Assembly (NCBI GenBank): GCA_039029395.1
Contig: JBCCGG010000040.1
Coordinates: 1 to 55,041 of the forward strand
Source: JBCCGG01 sp039029395
GTDB taxonomy: Bacteria > Pseudomonadota > Alphaproteobacteria > Kiloniellales > JAKSDN01
Length of the DNA: 55,041 bases
Direction: 5' to 3'
Shown here in pieces: positions 1-7,388 of the stretch (its first letter is position 1; the number at the start of each line of letters is the position of its first letter). Position numbers and translations under genes: made by a program. The notes below the pieces were generated by a model, which saw only the letters and a list, made by a program, of their open reading frames with translations, had not been told where the DNA came from and searched no databases.

Positions 1-588
1 GAGCTTTTTCGGCAGGCGGGTCTAAGGGACCTGGAACGAGAGGCCACCTTCGCGATCGAGCACAACATGGCAGAGCACGCGCGCCGGCTCGGCGGCCTGC
101 CAGATCAGCTTGTGGGCTGGCTAAAGCTTGTGTTCTTCGAATGGACCACCGGATGGGGGCTTCATCCTGAGCGCGCTCTCCTGATCATTCTCGGTCTGAT
201 GGTGGGCCTTACCGGCATTTACCTCGTGCCGCTCGTCGTCGGCTTCACACCGAAAAGCGCGGAGCACGGCATCTATCGGGTCTGGCCCAGCGACCGCCTA
301 GATCCGGGAAAGGAACCCACTGGCCTCGCGCAAAGCGCCTATGCGGAGCGTTTGACCGCGGGCTTTCCGGCGGCTATCGGCTGGGCGTTCTATTTCTCGG
401 TCTTGTCCGCCTTCCACATCGGTTGGCGAGACTTGAACGTTGGCACCTGGCTTACCCGGATGCAGTTCACGGAGTTCGCGTTACGCGCTCGCGGCTGGGT
501 TCGGTTCGTCTCCGGCCTCCAGTCCCTGACCAGCGTCTACCTTCTCGCGCTTTGGGTTCTCACCTATTTTGGCCGGCCATTCCAATAG
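1..588 (+). CDS. C-terminal part of a membrane protein, paralogue of the pentapeptide-repeat protein at the right end (5' end outside window)
   Basis: The frame is open from the first base, so the gene starts outside the window; the first ATG at 67 is internal. The visible 195 residues begin with a region matching the part after the pentapeptides in the gene at 53359-54786 (both have an 'FR..L..AGMRD/AGLRD..RE..FA' pattern). A hydrophobic segment (about residues 60-80), a soluble 'YRVWPxDR' stretch and two further hydrophobic segments separated by 'FSVLSAFHxG' and 'GWVRxVSGLQSL' follow. These landmarks occur in the same order in the right-hand gene, so the two share a C-terminal membrane module. 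The missing N-terminus may hold pentapeptide repeats, but that is inference. Function unknown. Confidence 0.75.
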   Translation, partial: ELFRQAGLRDLEREATFAIEHNMAEHARRLGGLPDQLVGWLKLVFFEWTTGWGLHPERALLIILGLMVGLTGIYLVPLVVGFTPKSAEHGIYRVWPSDRLDPGKEPTGLAQSAYAERLTAGFPAAIGWAFYFSVLSAFHIGWRDLNVGTWLTRMQFTEFALRARGWVRFVSGLQSLTSVYLLALWVLTYFGRPFQ

Positions 589-730
589 GAAACTGCCCGG
601 TGAAGTGTCTCCCTTTAGGGCTCGTTGGCCCGATGGCCGGCCTGTTCGAATGTTTTTCAACAAGGCACTCATGACCCAGAAGACTCCACGCGGGTCACAT
701 GCCAATCGGATCTGCGCGGCCGAAAGTTAT

Positions 731-1294
731 CTAGCGACTGTGATCCTCGATAAGCTGAATGGCGGCCGCCTTGGCATCCTGGGCCGGGTCCTTGGTGTGA
801 CCCAGATGAGCCGTCACGATCGCCCCTTCTTTCAACAGCAGGAGTTGGCGGGCGATGGCGCCTGGGTCGGATAGCCCGGCCCTTTCGGCCAACGCGGTGA
901 TGTGCCTCTCGAGCATTCGCTTGTGGTCGGCGGATTGGCCGTGAATGGGGTGGCTGGCGTCTTGATACTCGGACGAGGCCTTGATGAACATGCAGCCTTT
1001 GTAGCCCGGCTCGCCGAACCATTCCTCCAGAGCATCGAACATTGCGATCAGCTGCCCGCGCGGCGTATCGGCCAGCTCTTCCATCCGGCGGTAGAGCCAA
1101 TTGCGGAAGCGTTCGTCGCGCAAGCGCAGCACGGCAAGGATCAAGTCCTCCTTGGTGCGAAAGTGCTTGTACATGGACGTCTTGGAGATACCGGTCTCGG
1201 CGACCAGCATGTCCATGCCGGTCGCATGAAACCCGTTTCGGTAAAACGCTTGCAGCGCCTTTTGAACCAGTTCGTCTCGCTTGGTCGGCCGCAC
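731..1294 (-). CDS. TetR/AcrR family transcriptional regulator
   Basis: This 187-residue protein has an N-terminal helix-turn-helix of TetR type (pattern 'AFYRNGFHATGMDML' then 'GISKTSMYKHFRTKEDL', about residues 12-52) and a helical C-terminal ligand/dimer domain. An in-frame ATG lies 30 nt upstream at 1324, but the GTG at 1294 is preferred because AGGAGA sits about 7 nt before it and the protein then begins 'VRPTKRDEL', normal for the family. It is divergent from the small exported protein at 1536, and the intervening 240 bp contains repeated GATC-GGTACA elements that look like its operators. It probably represses itself and that gene. The ligand is unknown. Confidence 0.88.
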   Translation of the reverse strand: MRPTKRDELVQKALQAFYRNGFHATGMDMLVAETGISKTSMYKHFRTKEDLILAVLRLRDERFRNWLYRRMEELADTPRGQLIAMFDALEEWFGEPGYKGCMFIKASSEYQDASHPIHGQSADHKRMLERHITALAERAGLSDPGAIARQLLLLKEGAIVTAHLGHTKDPAQDAKAAAIQLIEDHSR

Positions 1295-1309
1295 AGTAGA
1301 TCTCCTATG

Positions 1310-1482
1310 AACTGATCTGTACATAATGAATGCGCGAACTCACTGCAACAGAATATTTTAACTCAACAATATCAATATGATAGTACAAAATTATCCTCGA
1401 TATCCAATTTCTCGACCAAATTTTCTTGACAATGATTAACTGATCGGTACATAAGACATTCCATAAAGTGTACCGATCGGTA
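1310..1482. promoter_or_regulatory. Operator-rich divergent promoter region for the TetR regulator
   Basis: Seen directly: AACTGATCTGTACATAATG at 1310-1328 is nearly repeated as AACTGATCGGTACATAAGA at 1438-1456. GATCGGTACA (1442-1451) is inverted as TGTACCGATC (1469-1478). TACCGATCGGTA at 1471-1482 is a perfect 12-bp palindrome. A promoter-like TTGACA (1426-1431) is followed after 16 bp by TACATA (1448-1453), inside the operator copy, reading toward the gene at 1536. TetR binding here is inferred from position and symmetry. Copy 1 lies just upstream of the regulator start, which fits autoregulation. Confidence 0.7.
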
Positions 1483-1535
1483 ACTCTTGCATCGCCCTGC
1501 CACCGCGCTCTGTGCACAAGCGAATGGAGATCGTC

Positions 1536-1766
1536 ATGAAAAGCCGTTCGACCCTCGCTGCCAAGATCGACACCCGCTCAATCGTCATCGCAATGGCCGC
1601 CACTACAGCCTTGGCAATGTCACTTCTGGGAGGTGTTGTCCAAGCGGACAGCAGCGGACTCTCGGACCCTGGGCTTGAGATCGATCAGAGCAGAACGGTG
1701 TTGGTGGACGGTCCTCGGAGCGACCTTTTGAGTCCCAGCGGCGATACCAAGTCGGCCGTCAACTGA
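1536..1766 (+). CDS. Small exported protein of unknown function
   Basis: A 76-residue protein with a long basic N-region, a hydrophobic core (about residues 16-34, 'IVIAMAATTALAMSLLGGVV') and a likely signal-peptidase site after 'VQA'. The mature part would be only about 40 residues, acidic and serine-rich. An ATG 24 nt upstream is possible, but GGAG about 7 nt before the 1536 ATG favours this start. It lies alone behind an operator-rich promoter divergent from a TetR gene, suggesting induction by whatever the regulator senses. No family was recognised. Confidence 0.6.
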   Translation: MKSRSTLAAKIDTRSIVIAMAATTALAMSLLGGVVQADSSGLSDPGLEIDQSRTVLVDGPRSDLLSPSGDTKSAVN

Positions 1767-1829
1767 CCGGGCAACGAGCGCCGTCCTCCCCTCCGGCGCG
1801 ATTGCAGCGGAGCGAGACCACCGCGGACG

Positions 1830-2030
1830 CGGCGGGTTCAGGGTCTTGAGGTTGGCGAGGATCGTCTCGCGCATCTCCGGCGACACTGTGGATTTGAACT
1901 CTATATCCTTTAATGAAAAACGCTCTCGGTGCGAAAACTTCCTTGCGATCTCCGGGAAATGCTTATCTGCAATTCTCAACGAATGGTAGCCGACTGGAGT
2001 GCGCCGATAAAGTGACTGGAACGGCCTCGC
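1830..2030 (-). pseudogene. Possible remnant of an unidentified gene
   Basis: Read on the minus strand, this stretch encodes protein-like text ('FPEIARKFSHRERFSLKD', then 'EFKSTVSPEMRETILANL') with lower GC and more AT-rich codons than the flanks. No plausible start or full-length gene encloses it; toward both sides the frame runs into low-complexity text typical of antisense reading. I do not recognise the family. It could also be chance. The 315 bp between the small exported protein and the dioxygenase contain nothing else that I can support. Confidence 0.25.
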
Positions 2031-2081
2031 AAGAGGGTGCATCCTGCGGTGCGATGCGCCATCGATGCTCGAGGCCTCACC

Positions 2082-3020
2082 ATGACCCGGAGCGACGCGA
2101 CCAGCGCCACCGACCAAGCGGCCGCCTTTGAGGTCGAGCCGCTCTCGGTGCACATCGGCGCGGAGATCCACGGGCTCGACATCGCCCAGCCGCTCAAGCC
2201 CGAGACCGTCGCCGCCCTGCGCGATGCGCTGTTGCGCTGGAAGGTGATCTTCTTCCGTGACCAGATCCTCGACCACGAGCGCCACATCCGCTTCGCGCGC
2301 CACTTCGGCCAGCCGACGCCGGGCCACGTGGTGTTCGGCGGCGACGAGCTCTATCCGGAGATCTATGCCGTCGCCAAACACCGAGTCGCGCTGGCCGCCA
2401 ACGAGACCTTGCAGCGCAGCTGGTCCGAGTGGCACACGGACATCACCGCCGCGGTCAATCCGCCGGCCGCCTCGATCCTGCGCGGCGCCGTGGTGCCGCC
2501 CTATGGCGGCGACACCCACTGGACCAACCTGGCCGCCGCCTACCAGGCCCTGTCGCCCACCCTGCGCGGCTTTCTGGAGACTCTGCGCGCCCGCCACGCC
2601 TTCAAGGCGCCCCAGGACAACGACGACGCCGCGGCCTACCAGGAGAAAACCCGCACCAACGACCTGGTGGCCGAGCATCCCCTGGTCACCGTTCATCCGG
2701 AGACCGGCGAGCCGGTGCTCTACATCAGCCCGATCTTCGTGCAGTCGATCGTCGGTCTTGCCCCGCGGGAAAGCCAGTGCCTCTTGGAAATGCTGTGGGA
2801 GCACGCGGTCAGGAGCGAGTTCACCGTGCGCTTCCGCTGGCGGCCGGGCTCGGTCGCCTTCTGGGACAACCGGGCGACCGCCCATCTGGCGCCGAGCGAT
2901 ATCTTCGCGACCGACTTCGACCGACAGTTCTATCGGGTCACCCTGATGGGCGAGGTCCCGCGCGGGGCCGACGGTAGCCCCTCGACCCTGATCTCCGGCC
3001 AGCCGATCGAGGCACTCTAG
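2082..3020 (+). CDS. TauD/TfdA family Fe(II)/2-oxoglutarate-dependent dioxygenase
   Basis: A 312-residue protein of the alpha-ketoglutarate-dependent taurine/2,4-D dioxygenase family, which oxidises small substrates with Fe(II), O2 and 2-oxoglutarate. The metal-binding HxD is visible in 'SEWHTDITA' (about residue 113) and the distal histidine in 'WDNRATAHLAPSD', with the 2-oxoglutarate-binding arginine expected in 'RQFYRVTLMG'. The ATG at 2082 follows GAGG at a suitable distance and gives a normal family N-terminus; an ATG at 2037 would add 15 atypical residues. The substrate cannot be read from sequence; taurine, other sulfonates or alkyl sulfates are options. The DMT exporter converges on it. 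Confidence 0.88.
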   Translation: MTRSDATSATDQAAAFEVEPLSVHIGAEIHGLDIAQPLKPETVAALRDALLRWKVIFFRDQILDHERHIRFARHFGQPTPGHVVFGGDELYPEIYAVAKHRVALAANETLQRSWSEWHTDITAAVNPPAASILRGAVVPPYGGDTHWTNLAAAYQALSPTLRGFLETLRARHAFKAPQDNDDAAAYQEKTRTNDLVAEHPLVTVHPETGEPVLYISPIFVQSIVGLAPRESQCLLEMLWEHAVRSEFTVRFRWRPGSVAFWDNRATAHLAPSDIFATDFDRQFYRVTLMGEVPRGADGSPSTLISGQPIEAL

Positions 3021-3028
3021 GCACTGGC

Positions 3029-3958
3029 TCACACTTTGCGCGCCACCGCCATGCCGGCCGCCGCGATCAGGGCCATGCCCACGATCGACAGCAGATCCGG
3101 TACCTCGGCGAAGAAGATCAGGCCCAGCAAGGTCGCGAAGATCAGATAGCAGTAATCGAAGGTCGCGATGATCGTCGTCGGCGCCGACTGGTAGGCCGCC
3201 GGATGGACCAAGCCGTTGGCGAACAGCAGGGCCGCCAAGGCCATGAGGATGCCCCACTGCTCGAGCCCCACGGCGCCCCAGGTGCCGGTCAAGAACCAGG
3301 AGAGCGCCCCCTCTCCAAGCGGCGCTAGAAGCCAGAGCGCCGCGCTGGCCAGCGCACCGGTGATCAGAAGGGCGCTGGCCAATGCGACCGCGAGCGTCGC
3401 TGGCGGAATGTCCCGGCACCTGTTGCGGGTGACGATCGCCATCAGGGCGTAGAACAGGCCGCCCGCGACCGGCAGGAGGGTCAACCAGTCGAAGGACCCG
3501 CTGCCCGGCTTGACGATCAGCAGCACCCCGGCGAAGCCGACCGCGATCGCCAGCCAGCGGTGCCAGCGCACCGCCTCGCCGAAGAACAGCGCCGAGATCG
3601 CCGCCATGAAGAGCGGCGCGGTGTAGACTCCGGCCGCGACCGTGGAGAGCGGAATGAAGGGTATCGCCCCATAAACCGCGACCAGGGTCAGCACGAAGAG
3701 CCCGGCGCGCGCCATCGGCCAGGCACCCCAGGAGCGCCGCCAGGTGGCCGCGCCATCGCCCTGGACATAGCCGAAGGCGAGCAGCGCGGGGATCAGGATC
3801 AGGGAGCGCAGCACATAGATCTGCCAGAGCGTCAGGTCGCCGCTGGCGCCCTTGATCACCGCGTCCTGGGAGGCGACGAGCAAGGTCGAGGCCAGGATCA
3901 GCAGAATGCCCAAGCCGACGCGATCCGGGCGCCTTTCGCCAGCGTTCACGACCACCAC
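3029..3958 (-). CDS. DMT superfamily (EamA) transporter
   Basis: A 309-residue inner-membrane protein with about ten hydrophobic segments in two EamA halves; the first starts at about residue 15 ('VGLGILLILASTLLVASQD') and the second at about 170. Members export or import small metabolites by a proton-coupled or facilitative mechanism; the substrate here is unknown. It ends 8 bp from the convergent dioxygenase and is divergent from the LysR gene at 4054, a usual arrangement for a regulator and its target transporter. Confidence 0.88.
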   Translation of the reverse strand: MVVVNAGERRPDRVGLGILLILASTLLVASQDAVIKGASGDLTLWQIYVLRSLILIPALLAFGYVQGDGAATWRRSWGAWPMARAGLFVLTLVAVYGAIPFIPLSTVAAGVYTAPLFMAAISALFFGEAVRWHRWLAIAVGFAGVLLIVKPGSGSFDWLTLLPVAGGLFYALMAIVTRNRCRDIPPATLAVALASALLITGALASAALWLLAPLGEGALSWFLTGTWGAVGLEQWGILMALAALLFANGLVHPAAYQSAPTTIIATFDYCYLIFATLLGLIFFAEVPDLLSIVGMALIAAAGMAVARKV

Positions 3959-4053
3959 TGCCCCTCCGGTCTTGTCTATGCGGGAGGCTATCGGGGCCTG
4001 TACTGTTCGGGTAGATGTTGATTTTTAGGATCACTATTCTAATAATTCGAATA

Positions 4054-4977
4054 ATGAACCGCCCACCGGTCACCGGACTCGAGGTGTTCCTGGCCATCGC
4101 CCGGGAGGGCTCCCTGCGCGCGGCGGCCCGCTCGCTCGGGGTCGGCGCGCCGTCGGTCAGCTATCAGCTCAAGGCGCTGGAGGCGCGTATGGGCGTCGAC
4201 CTTCTGGTGCGCACGACCCGCTCGGTCGAGCTGACGGAAGCCGGCCGCACCCTGCTGCGCGGCGTCGAGCCGGCCTTTCGCGAGATCGTCGACTCGATCG
4301 AGAACGCCCGCGAGACCGGCCGCTCGAAGACTGGGACCCTGCGCCTGACCCTGGCGCGAAGCGCGCTCAAGATCGTCATCCTGCCGGTCCTGGCCGAGTT
4401 CCAGGAAGCCTATCCCGACATTTGCCTGGACCTCTCGATCAACGAGGGGCTGGTCGACATCGCGCGCGAAGGCTTTCACGCCGGCATCCGCCTGGGCGAC
4501 ATCATCTCGCCGGGCATGATCGGCGTGCGCCTGACCGGCCCGCTGACCCCGGCTTTCTCGGCCGCGCCCAGCTATCTGGACCGCTTCGGCCGTCCGGCGC
4601 ATCCGCGCGACCTGCTGCACCACAAGTGCGTCCGGGTGAAGTTCATCAGCGCCAACCGGATCGCCGACTGGCACTACCGGGAGGACGGCCAGATCAAGAC
4701 CATCGACCCGCCCAGCAACCTGATCTTCGACAGCTTCCAATCGGTCATGCAGGCGGTGCGCGACGGCTTCGGCATCGGCTGGTCCCTGCGCCCGGTGATC
4801 GAGGACCATCTCGCCTCGGGCGCCCTGGAGAGCGTCCTCGAGCCCTACGTCACCGAGCTGCCGCCGTTCTATCTCTACTACCCGGAGCCCAACCGCCGCC
4901 TGGAGTTGCTACGCCTCTTCGTCGACTTCCTGATCGTCAAGCGCGCCGCCAACCCCAGTTCTCGAGCCGTCCCCTGA
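4054..4977 (+). CDS. LysR family transcriptional regulator
   Basis: A 307-residue LysR regulator: an N-terminal winged helix-turn-helix (about residues 5-62; 'FLAIAREGSLRAAARSLGV' then 'SYQLKALEARMGVDLLVR') and a periplasmic-binding-protein-like effector domain to the end. An earlier ATG at 4015 would add 13 hydrophobic residues and is less likely, since family members begin just before the 'LEVFLAIA' helix. The start region is AT-rich and contains ATTCGAAT, which could be part of an operator. It is divergent from the EamA transporter and probably controls it. The effector is unknown. Confidence 0.9.
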   Translation: MNRPPVTGLEVFLAIAREGSLRAAARSLGVGAPSVSYQLKALEARMGVDLLVRTTRSVELTEAGRTLLRGVEPAFREIVDSIENARETGRSKTGTLRLTLARSALKIVILPVLAEFQEAYPDICLDLSINEGLVDIAREGFHAGIRLGDIISPGMIGVRLTGPLTPAFSAAPSYLDRFGRPAHPRDLLHHKCVRVKFISANRIADWHYREDGQIKTIDPPSNLIFDSFQSVMQAVRDGFGIGWSLRPVIEDHLASGALESVLEPYVTELPPFYLYYPEPNRRLELLRLFVDFLIVKRAANPSSRAVP

Positions 4978-4987
4978 CCAGGCGATT

Positions 4988-5200
4988 GAGCGGGGACGAC
5001 TGGCCTCACGGCGTCGGCACTTCCCTGGCCCTACCCGGTTCCACGACCCGGCGCTCTCAGCCGAAACCCGCCAAAGCTTTCTTGAGAGTCACTGCGAGAC
5101 GAACACGCTCGTGCTGACCGCCCACTATCCGTCGCCCTCCATGGGCCATGTGGTGCCGCACGCCGAACGGGCCTTCGATTTCGCCTACGAGACCCCCTAG
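4988..5200 (+). pseudogene. Remnant of an MBL-fold metallo-hydrolase C-terminus
   Basis: The frame ending at TAG 5198-5200 encodes 'TNTLVLTAHYPSPSMGHVVP' preceded by 'FHDPALSAETRQSFLESHCE'. This resembles the C-terminal end of AHL-lactonase-like metallo-beta-lactamase-fold hydrolases, where a 'H(F/Y)PFP..G.v' motif occurs. There is no upstream HxHxDH part, since the LysR gene occupies that space, so only the last 60-70 codons remain. It overlaps the last codons of the convergent carboxypeptidase gene by 4 nt. The family assignment is from memory and moderate. Confidence 0.5.
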
Positions 5201-6396
5201 CGCCACAGCGCCTTTCTGTTGTTGAGCTGCTTGGGCGGCAGGGCCAGGCAATAGAGGCCCGCGGCCCGAAGCTGCTTGCAGGCCTTGCCCGCGTCCTCCT
5301 GCTTGAGGCCGACCAAGAGGGCGCTGTATCGCTTATGGCTCTCCGGCCCCTTGGCGATGATCGCCGGACGGCCGCGCGGCACCGCGCGCTGGAGCGCCTT
5401 GCGGCTGCGCGCGACCGCCGCCTTGGCCTCGGCCTTGCTGGCGAAGGCGCCGAAGATCAGCCCCCAGCCCGGCAAGTGGCCGCCCGCGATCACCGCGGCG
5501 GCGCCGCAGTCGCCCGGGGCCAGAACGTCGGGCGCCGACAGGCCGTTGGCCGCCGCCGGAAGCTGGTCCAGGTATCGCACCGCCTGGGCCGTGGGTGGCT
5601 TTATGTCAAAGCCACGGTTCATCAGCTTCGTCATGCGGGCGTTGCGGGCGCCCGAGCTTCTGGCGCCCAGGATCACGGCGATCAGCCGCCGGCCATCCCG
5701 CACAGCCGAGCCCAACAGATTGTAGCCCGAGGCGCAGGTAAAGCCGCTCTTGATGCCGTCCGCGCCTGGATAGCCCTTCATCCAGCCGTTCGTCGTCGGC
5801 CGCGTGCGCTTGGACAGCGTGAAGCCTGTCTGGCCGAACATCGCGAAGCCCTCGGGGTAATCGGCCAGCAGGGCGCGCGCCAGGATCACCATGTCCCGGG
5901 CCGTCGTGACCTGGAGCCGGTCCGGCAGGCCGGTGGCGTTGGTGAAGCTGCTCTGGCTCATGCCCAGCGCCCGGGCCTTGTCCGTCATGGCCGCGGCGAA
6001 GGCCGGCTCGCTGCCGCTCACCGCCTCGGCCAGAACCACCGCCGCGTCGTTGGCCGAGCGCACGATCATCGCGTTCAGGAGCAGCTTGACCGCGACCCGC
6101 TTGCCGCGCCCGAGACCCAGCTTGGTGGGCGGCTGGGCGGCGGCGTGGTCGGAGACCGGCACCTTGTCGGTGAGCGCGAGCCGCCCGTCGGCAATCGCTT
6201 CGAACACCATGTAACCGGTCATGACCTTAACCAAGGAAGCCGGATACCAAGGCTGAGTCCCGTTCTCCGCCAGAAGCACCTCGCCGCTCGTCCCGTCGAC
6301 CAGAAGCTGGGCGCTCTTGGTCTCAGCCGCCGCCGGGGCTGCCAGCAACAGGGCGAGCGCCAAGAGCAAGGGTCTCAGAGAACGTGACAAGGACAC
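5197..6396 (-). CDS. D-alanyl-D-alanine carboxypeptidase (penicillin-binding protein, S11 family) with C-terminal SPOR-like domain
   Basis: A 399-residue periplasmic enzyme that trims the terminal D-Ala from peptidoglycan pentapeptides. It has a signal peptide (to about residue 24), the S-x-x-K active site 'SLVK' (54-57), the 'SAN' motif (114-116) and 'KSG' (216-218, the KTG-box equivalent). The last roughly 100 residues contain two short 'W/LIFGAFASKAEAKAAV'-like repeats typical of a SPOR domain, which binds denuded glycan at division septa. It starts 3 nt after the stop of the ureohydrolase gene, so the two are probably co-transcribed. This architecture (DacF/DacC-type plus SPOR) is common in Alphaproteobacteria. 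Confidence 0.93.
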   Translation of the reverse strand: MSLSRSLRPLLLALALLLAAPAAAETKSAQLLVDGTSGEVLLAENGTQPWYPASLVKVMTGYMVFEAIADGRLALTDKVPVSDHAAAQPPTKLGLGRGKRVAVKLLLNAMIVRSANDAAVVLAEAVSGSEPAFAAAMTDKARALGMSQSSFTNATGLPDRLQVTTARDMVILARALLADYPEGFAMFGQTGFTLSKRTRPTTNGWMKGYPGADGIKSGFTCASGYNLLGSAVRDGRRLIAVILGARSSGARNARMTKLMNRGFDIKPPTAQAVRYLDQLPAAANGLSAPDVLAPGDCGAAAVIAGGHLPGWGLIFGAFASKAEAKAAVARSRKALQRAVPRGRPAIIAKGPESHKRYSALLVGLKQEDAGKACKQLRAAGLYCLALPPKQLNNRKALWR

Positions 6397-6399
6397 CCC

Positions 6400-7320
6400 C
6401 TACCCCGCCCTCTGCTGGCCGACCGCGGCGATCACGTTGCTGGCCAGGCGGGCGATCGCCTGGGCGCCGGTGCCGGTCGGGTCCCGCTCGGGCACATACT
6501 CGACGAAGGCGGCGCCGACGATCCGGGCCTTGGTGGCGACGCCTTGGATCACGTCGAGCGCCTGTTGGTAGCTCAAGCCGCCGAAAGCCGGCAGGATGAC
6601 GCCCGGCACCAGGCTGGGATCCAGGCCGTCCACGTCGATCGAAAGCACCACGTCGGCGCCCTCGGGCACGGCCGCCAAGGCCGGGCCAAGGCCCTCCTCG
6701 TGGATCCGCCGGGCGGTGAAGAACCGCGCGCCCCAGGCCTCGGCGTCAGCCAGGTCGCCGGCCCGGGCGCTGCCCGGCCCGCGCGCGCCGATCTGCACCA
6801 GGTGGCGGACCTGGGCCATCTCCGAGGCCCGCCGCATGGTGCTGGAAAAGCCGTGATGCACGCCCTCCACCTCGTCTCGCCAATCGATGTGGGCGTCGAT
6901 TTGGACGATCGCGATTTCCCGCTGGTAGGCCGCGAAGAACGGGATTGGCACGGAATCGTCGCCACCCAGCAATAGTGGCACGGCGCCCTTCGCCAGCACC
7001 TGGCCGGCCGCCGCCTGGATCGCCGCCCGGTTGGCCGCGCCGTCCTCCAGGGAGCCGGTCACATCGCCCATGTCGACCACCCGGGCGCCACCGAACACCT
7101 GGGTCATGGCGTCGAAGTCGAACTGGGCCGGGTTGGCGGCATACCAGCCGAGCGCGCCGCGGACCGCCGCCGCGCCGCCGGCCGCGTGGCTCGCCCGACC
7201 CGGCTTGTAGGGCGTGCCGTGGGGTGCGCCGAGCACCGCGACATCCGCGGCCAGGCTGTCGGGGTCGGCGCAGAACGGCACGCCGCAAAAGGTTGGATCG
7301 GGGGCTCTCGAAGTCATCAT
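6400..7320 (-). CDS. Agmatinase/arginase-family ureohydrolase with an altered first metal motif
   Basis: A 306-residue ureohydrolase. Mn-binding motifs are visible as 'LLGGDDSVP' (about residues 118-126), 'QIDAHIDWRDEV' (about 143-154) and 'SIDVDGLDPSLVPG' (about 225-238). In canonical agmatinases the first motif is GGDHS, whose histidine is a metal ligand; here it is GGDDS. Family members hydrolyse agmatine, guanidino acids or formiminoglutamate, so the substrate is open. It lies upstream of the carboxypeptidase gene with a 3-nt gap and is divergent from the M48 protease, whose start is 68 bp away. Length is normal. Confidence 0.88.
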   Translation of the reverse strand: MMTSRAPDPTFCGVPFCADPDSLAADVAVLGAPHGTPYKPGRASHAAGGAAAVRGALGWYAANPAQFDFDAMTQVFGGARVVDMGDVTGSLEDGAANRAAIQAAAGQVLAKGAVPLLLGGDDSVPIPFFAAYQREIAIVQIDAHIDWRDEVEGVHHGFSSTMRRASEMAQVRHLVQIGARGPGSARAGDLADAEAWGARFFTARRIHEEGLGPALAAVPEGADVVLSIDVDGLDPSLVPGVILPAFGGLSYQQALDVIQGVATKARIVGAAFVEYVPERDPTGTGAQAIARLASNVIAAVGQQRAG

Positions 7321-7388
7321 TGCAATCCGGTCATCTTGTCAGGGGCCGCGTTGAACTAACCACATCACTCCGCTACCTTAGTCCTACC

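Noticed and set aside
1620..4097. A minus-strand open frame of about 825 codons
   Set aside because: It runs antisense through the dioxygenase and across the EamA transporter in another frame; its text is Arg/Gly/Ala-rich antisense reading. Only the short 1830-2030 piece looks protein-like.
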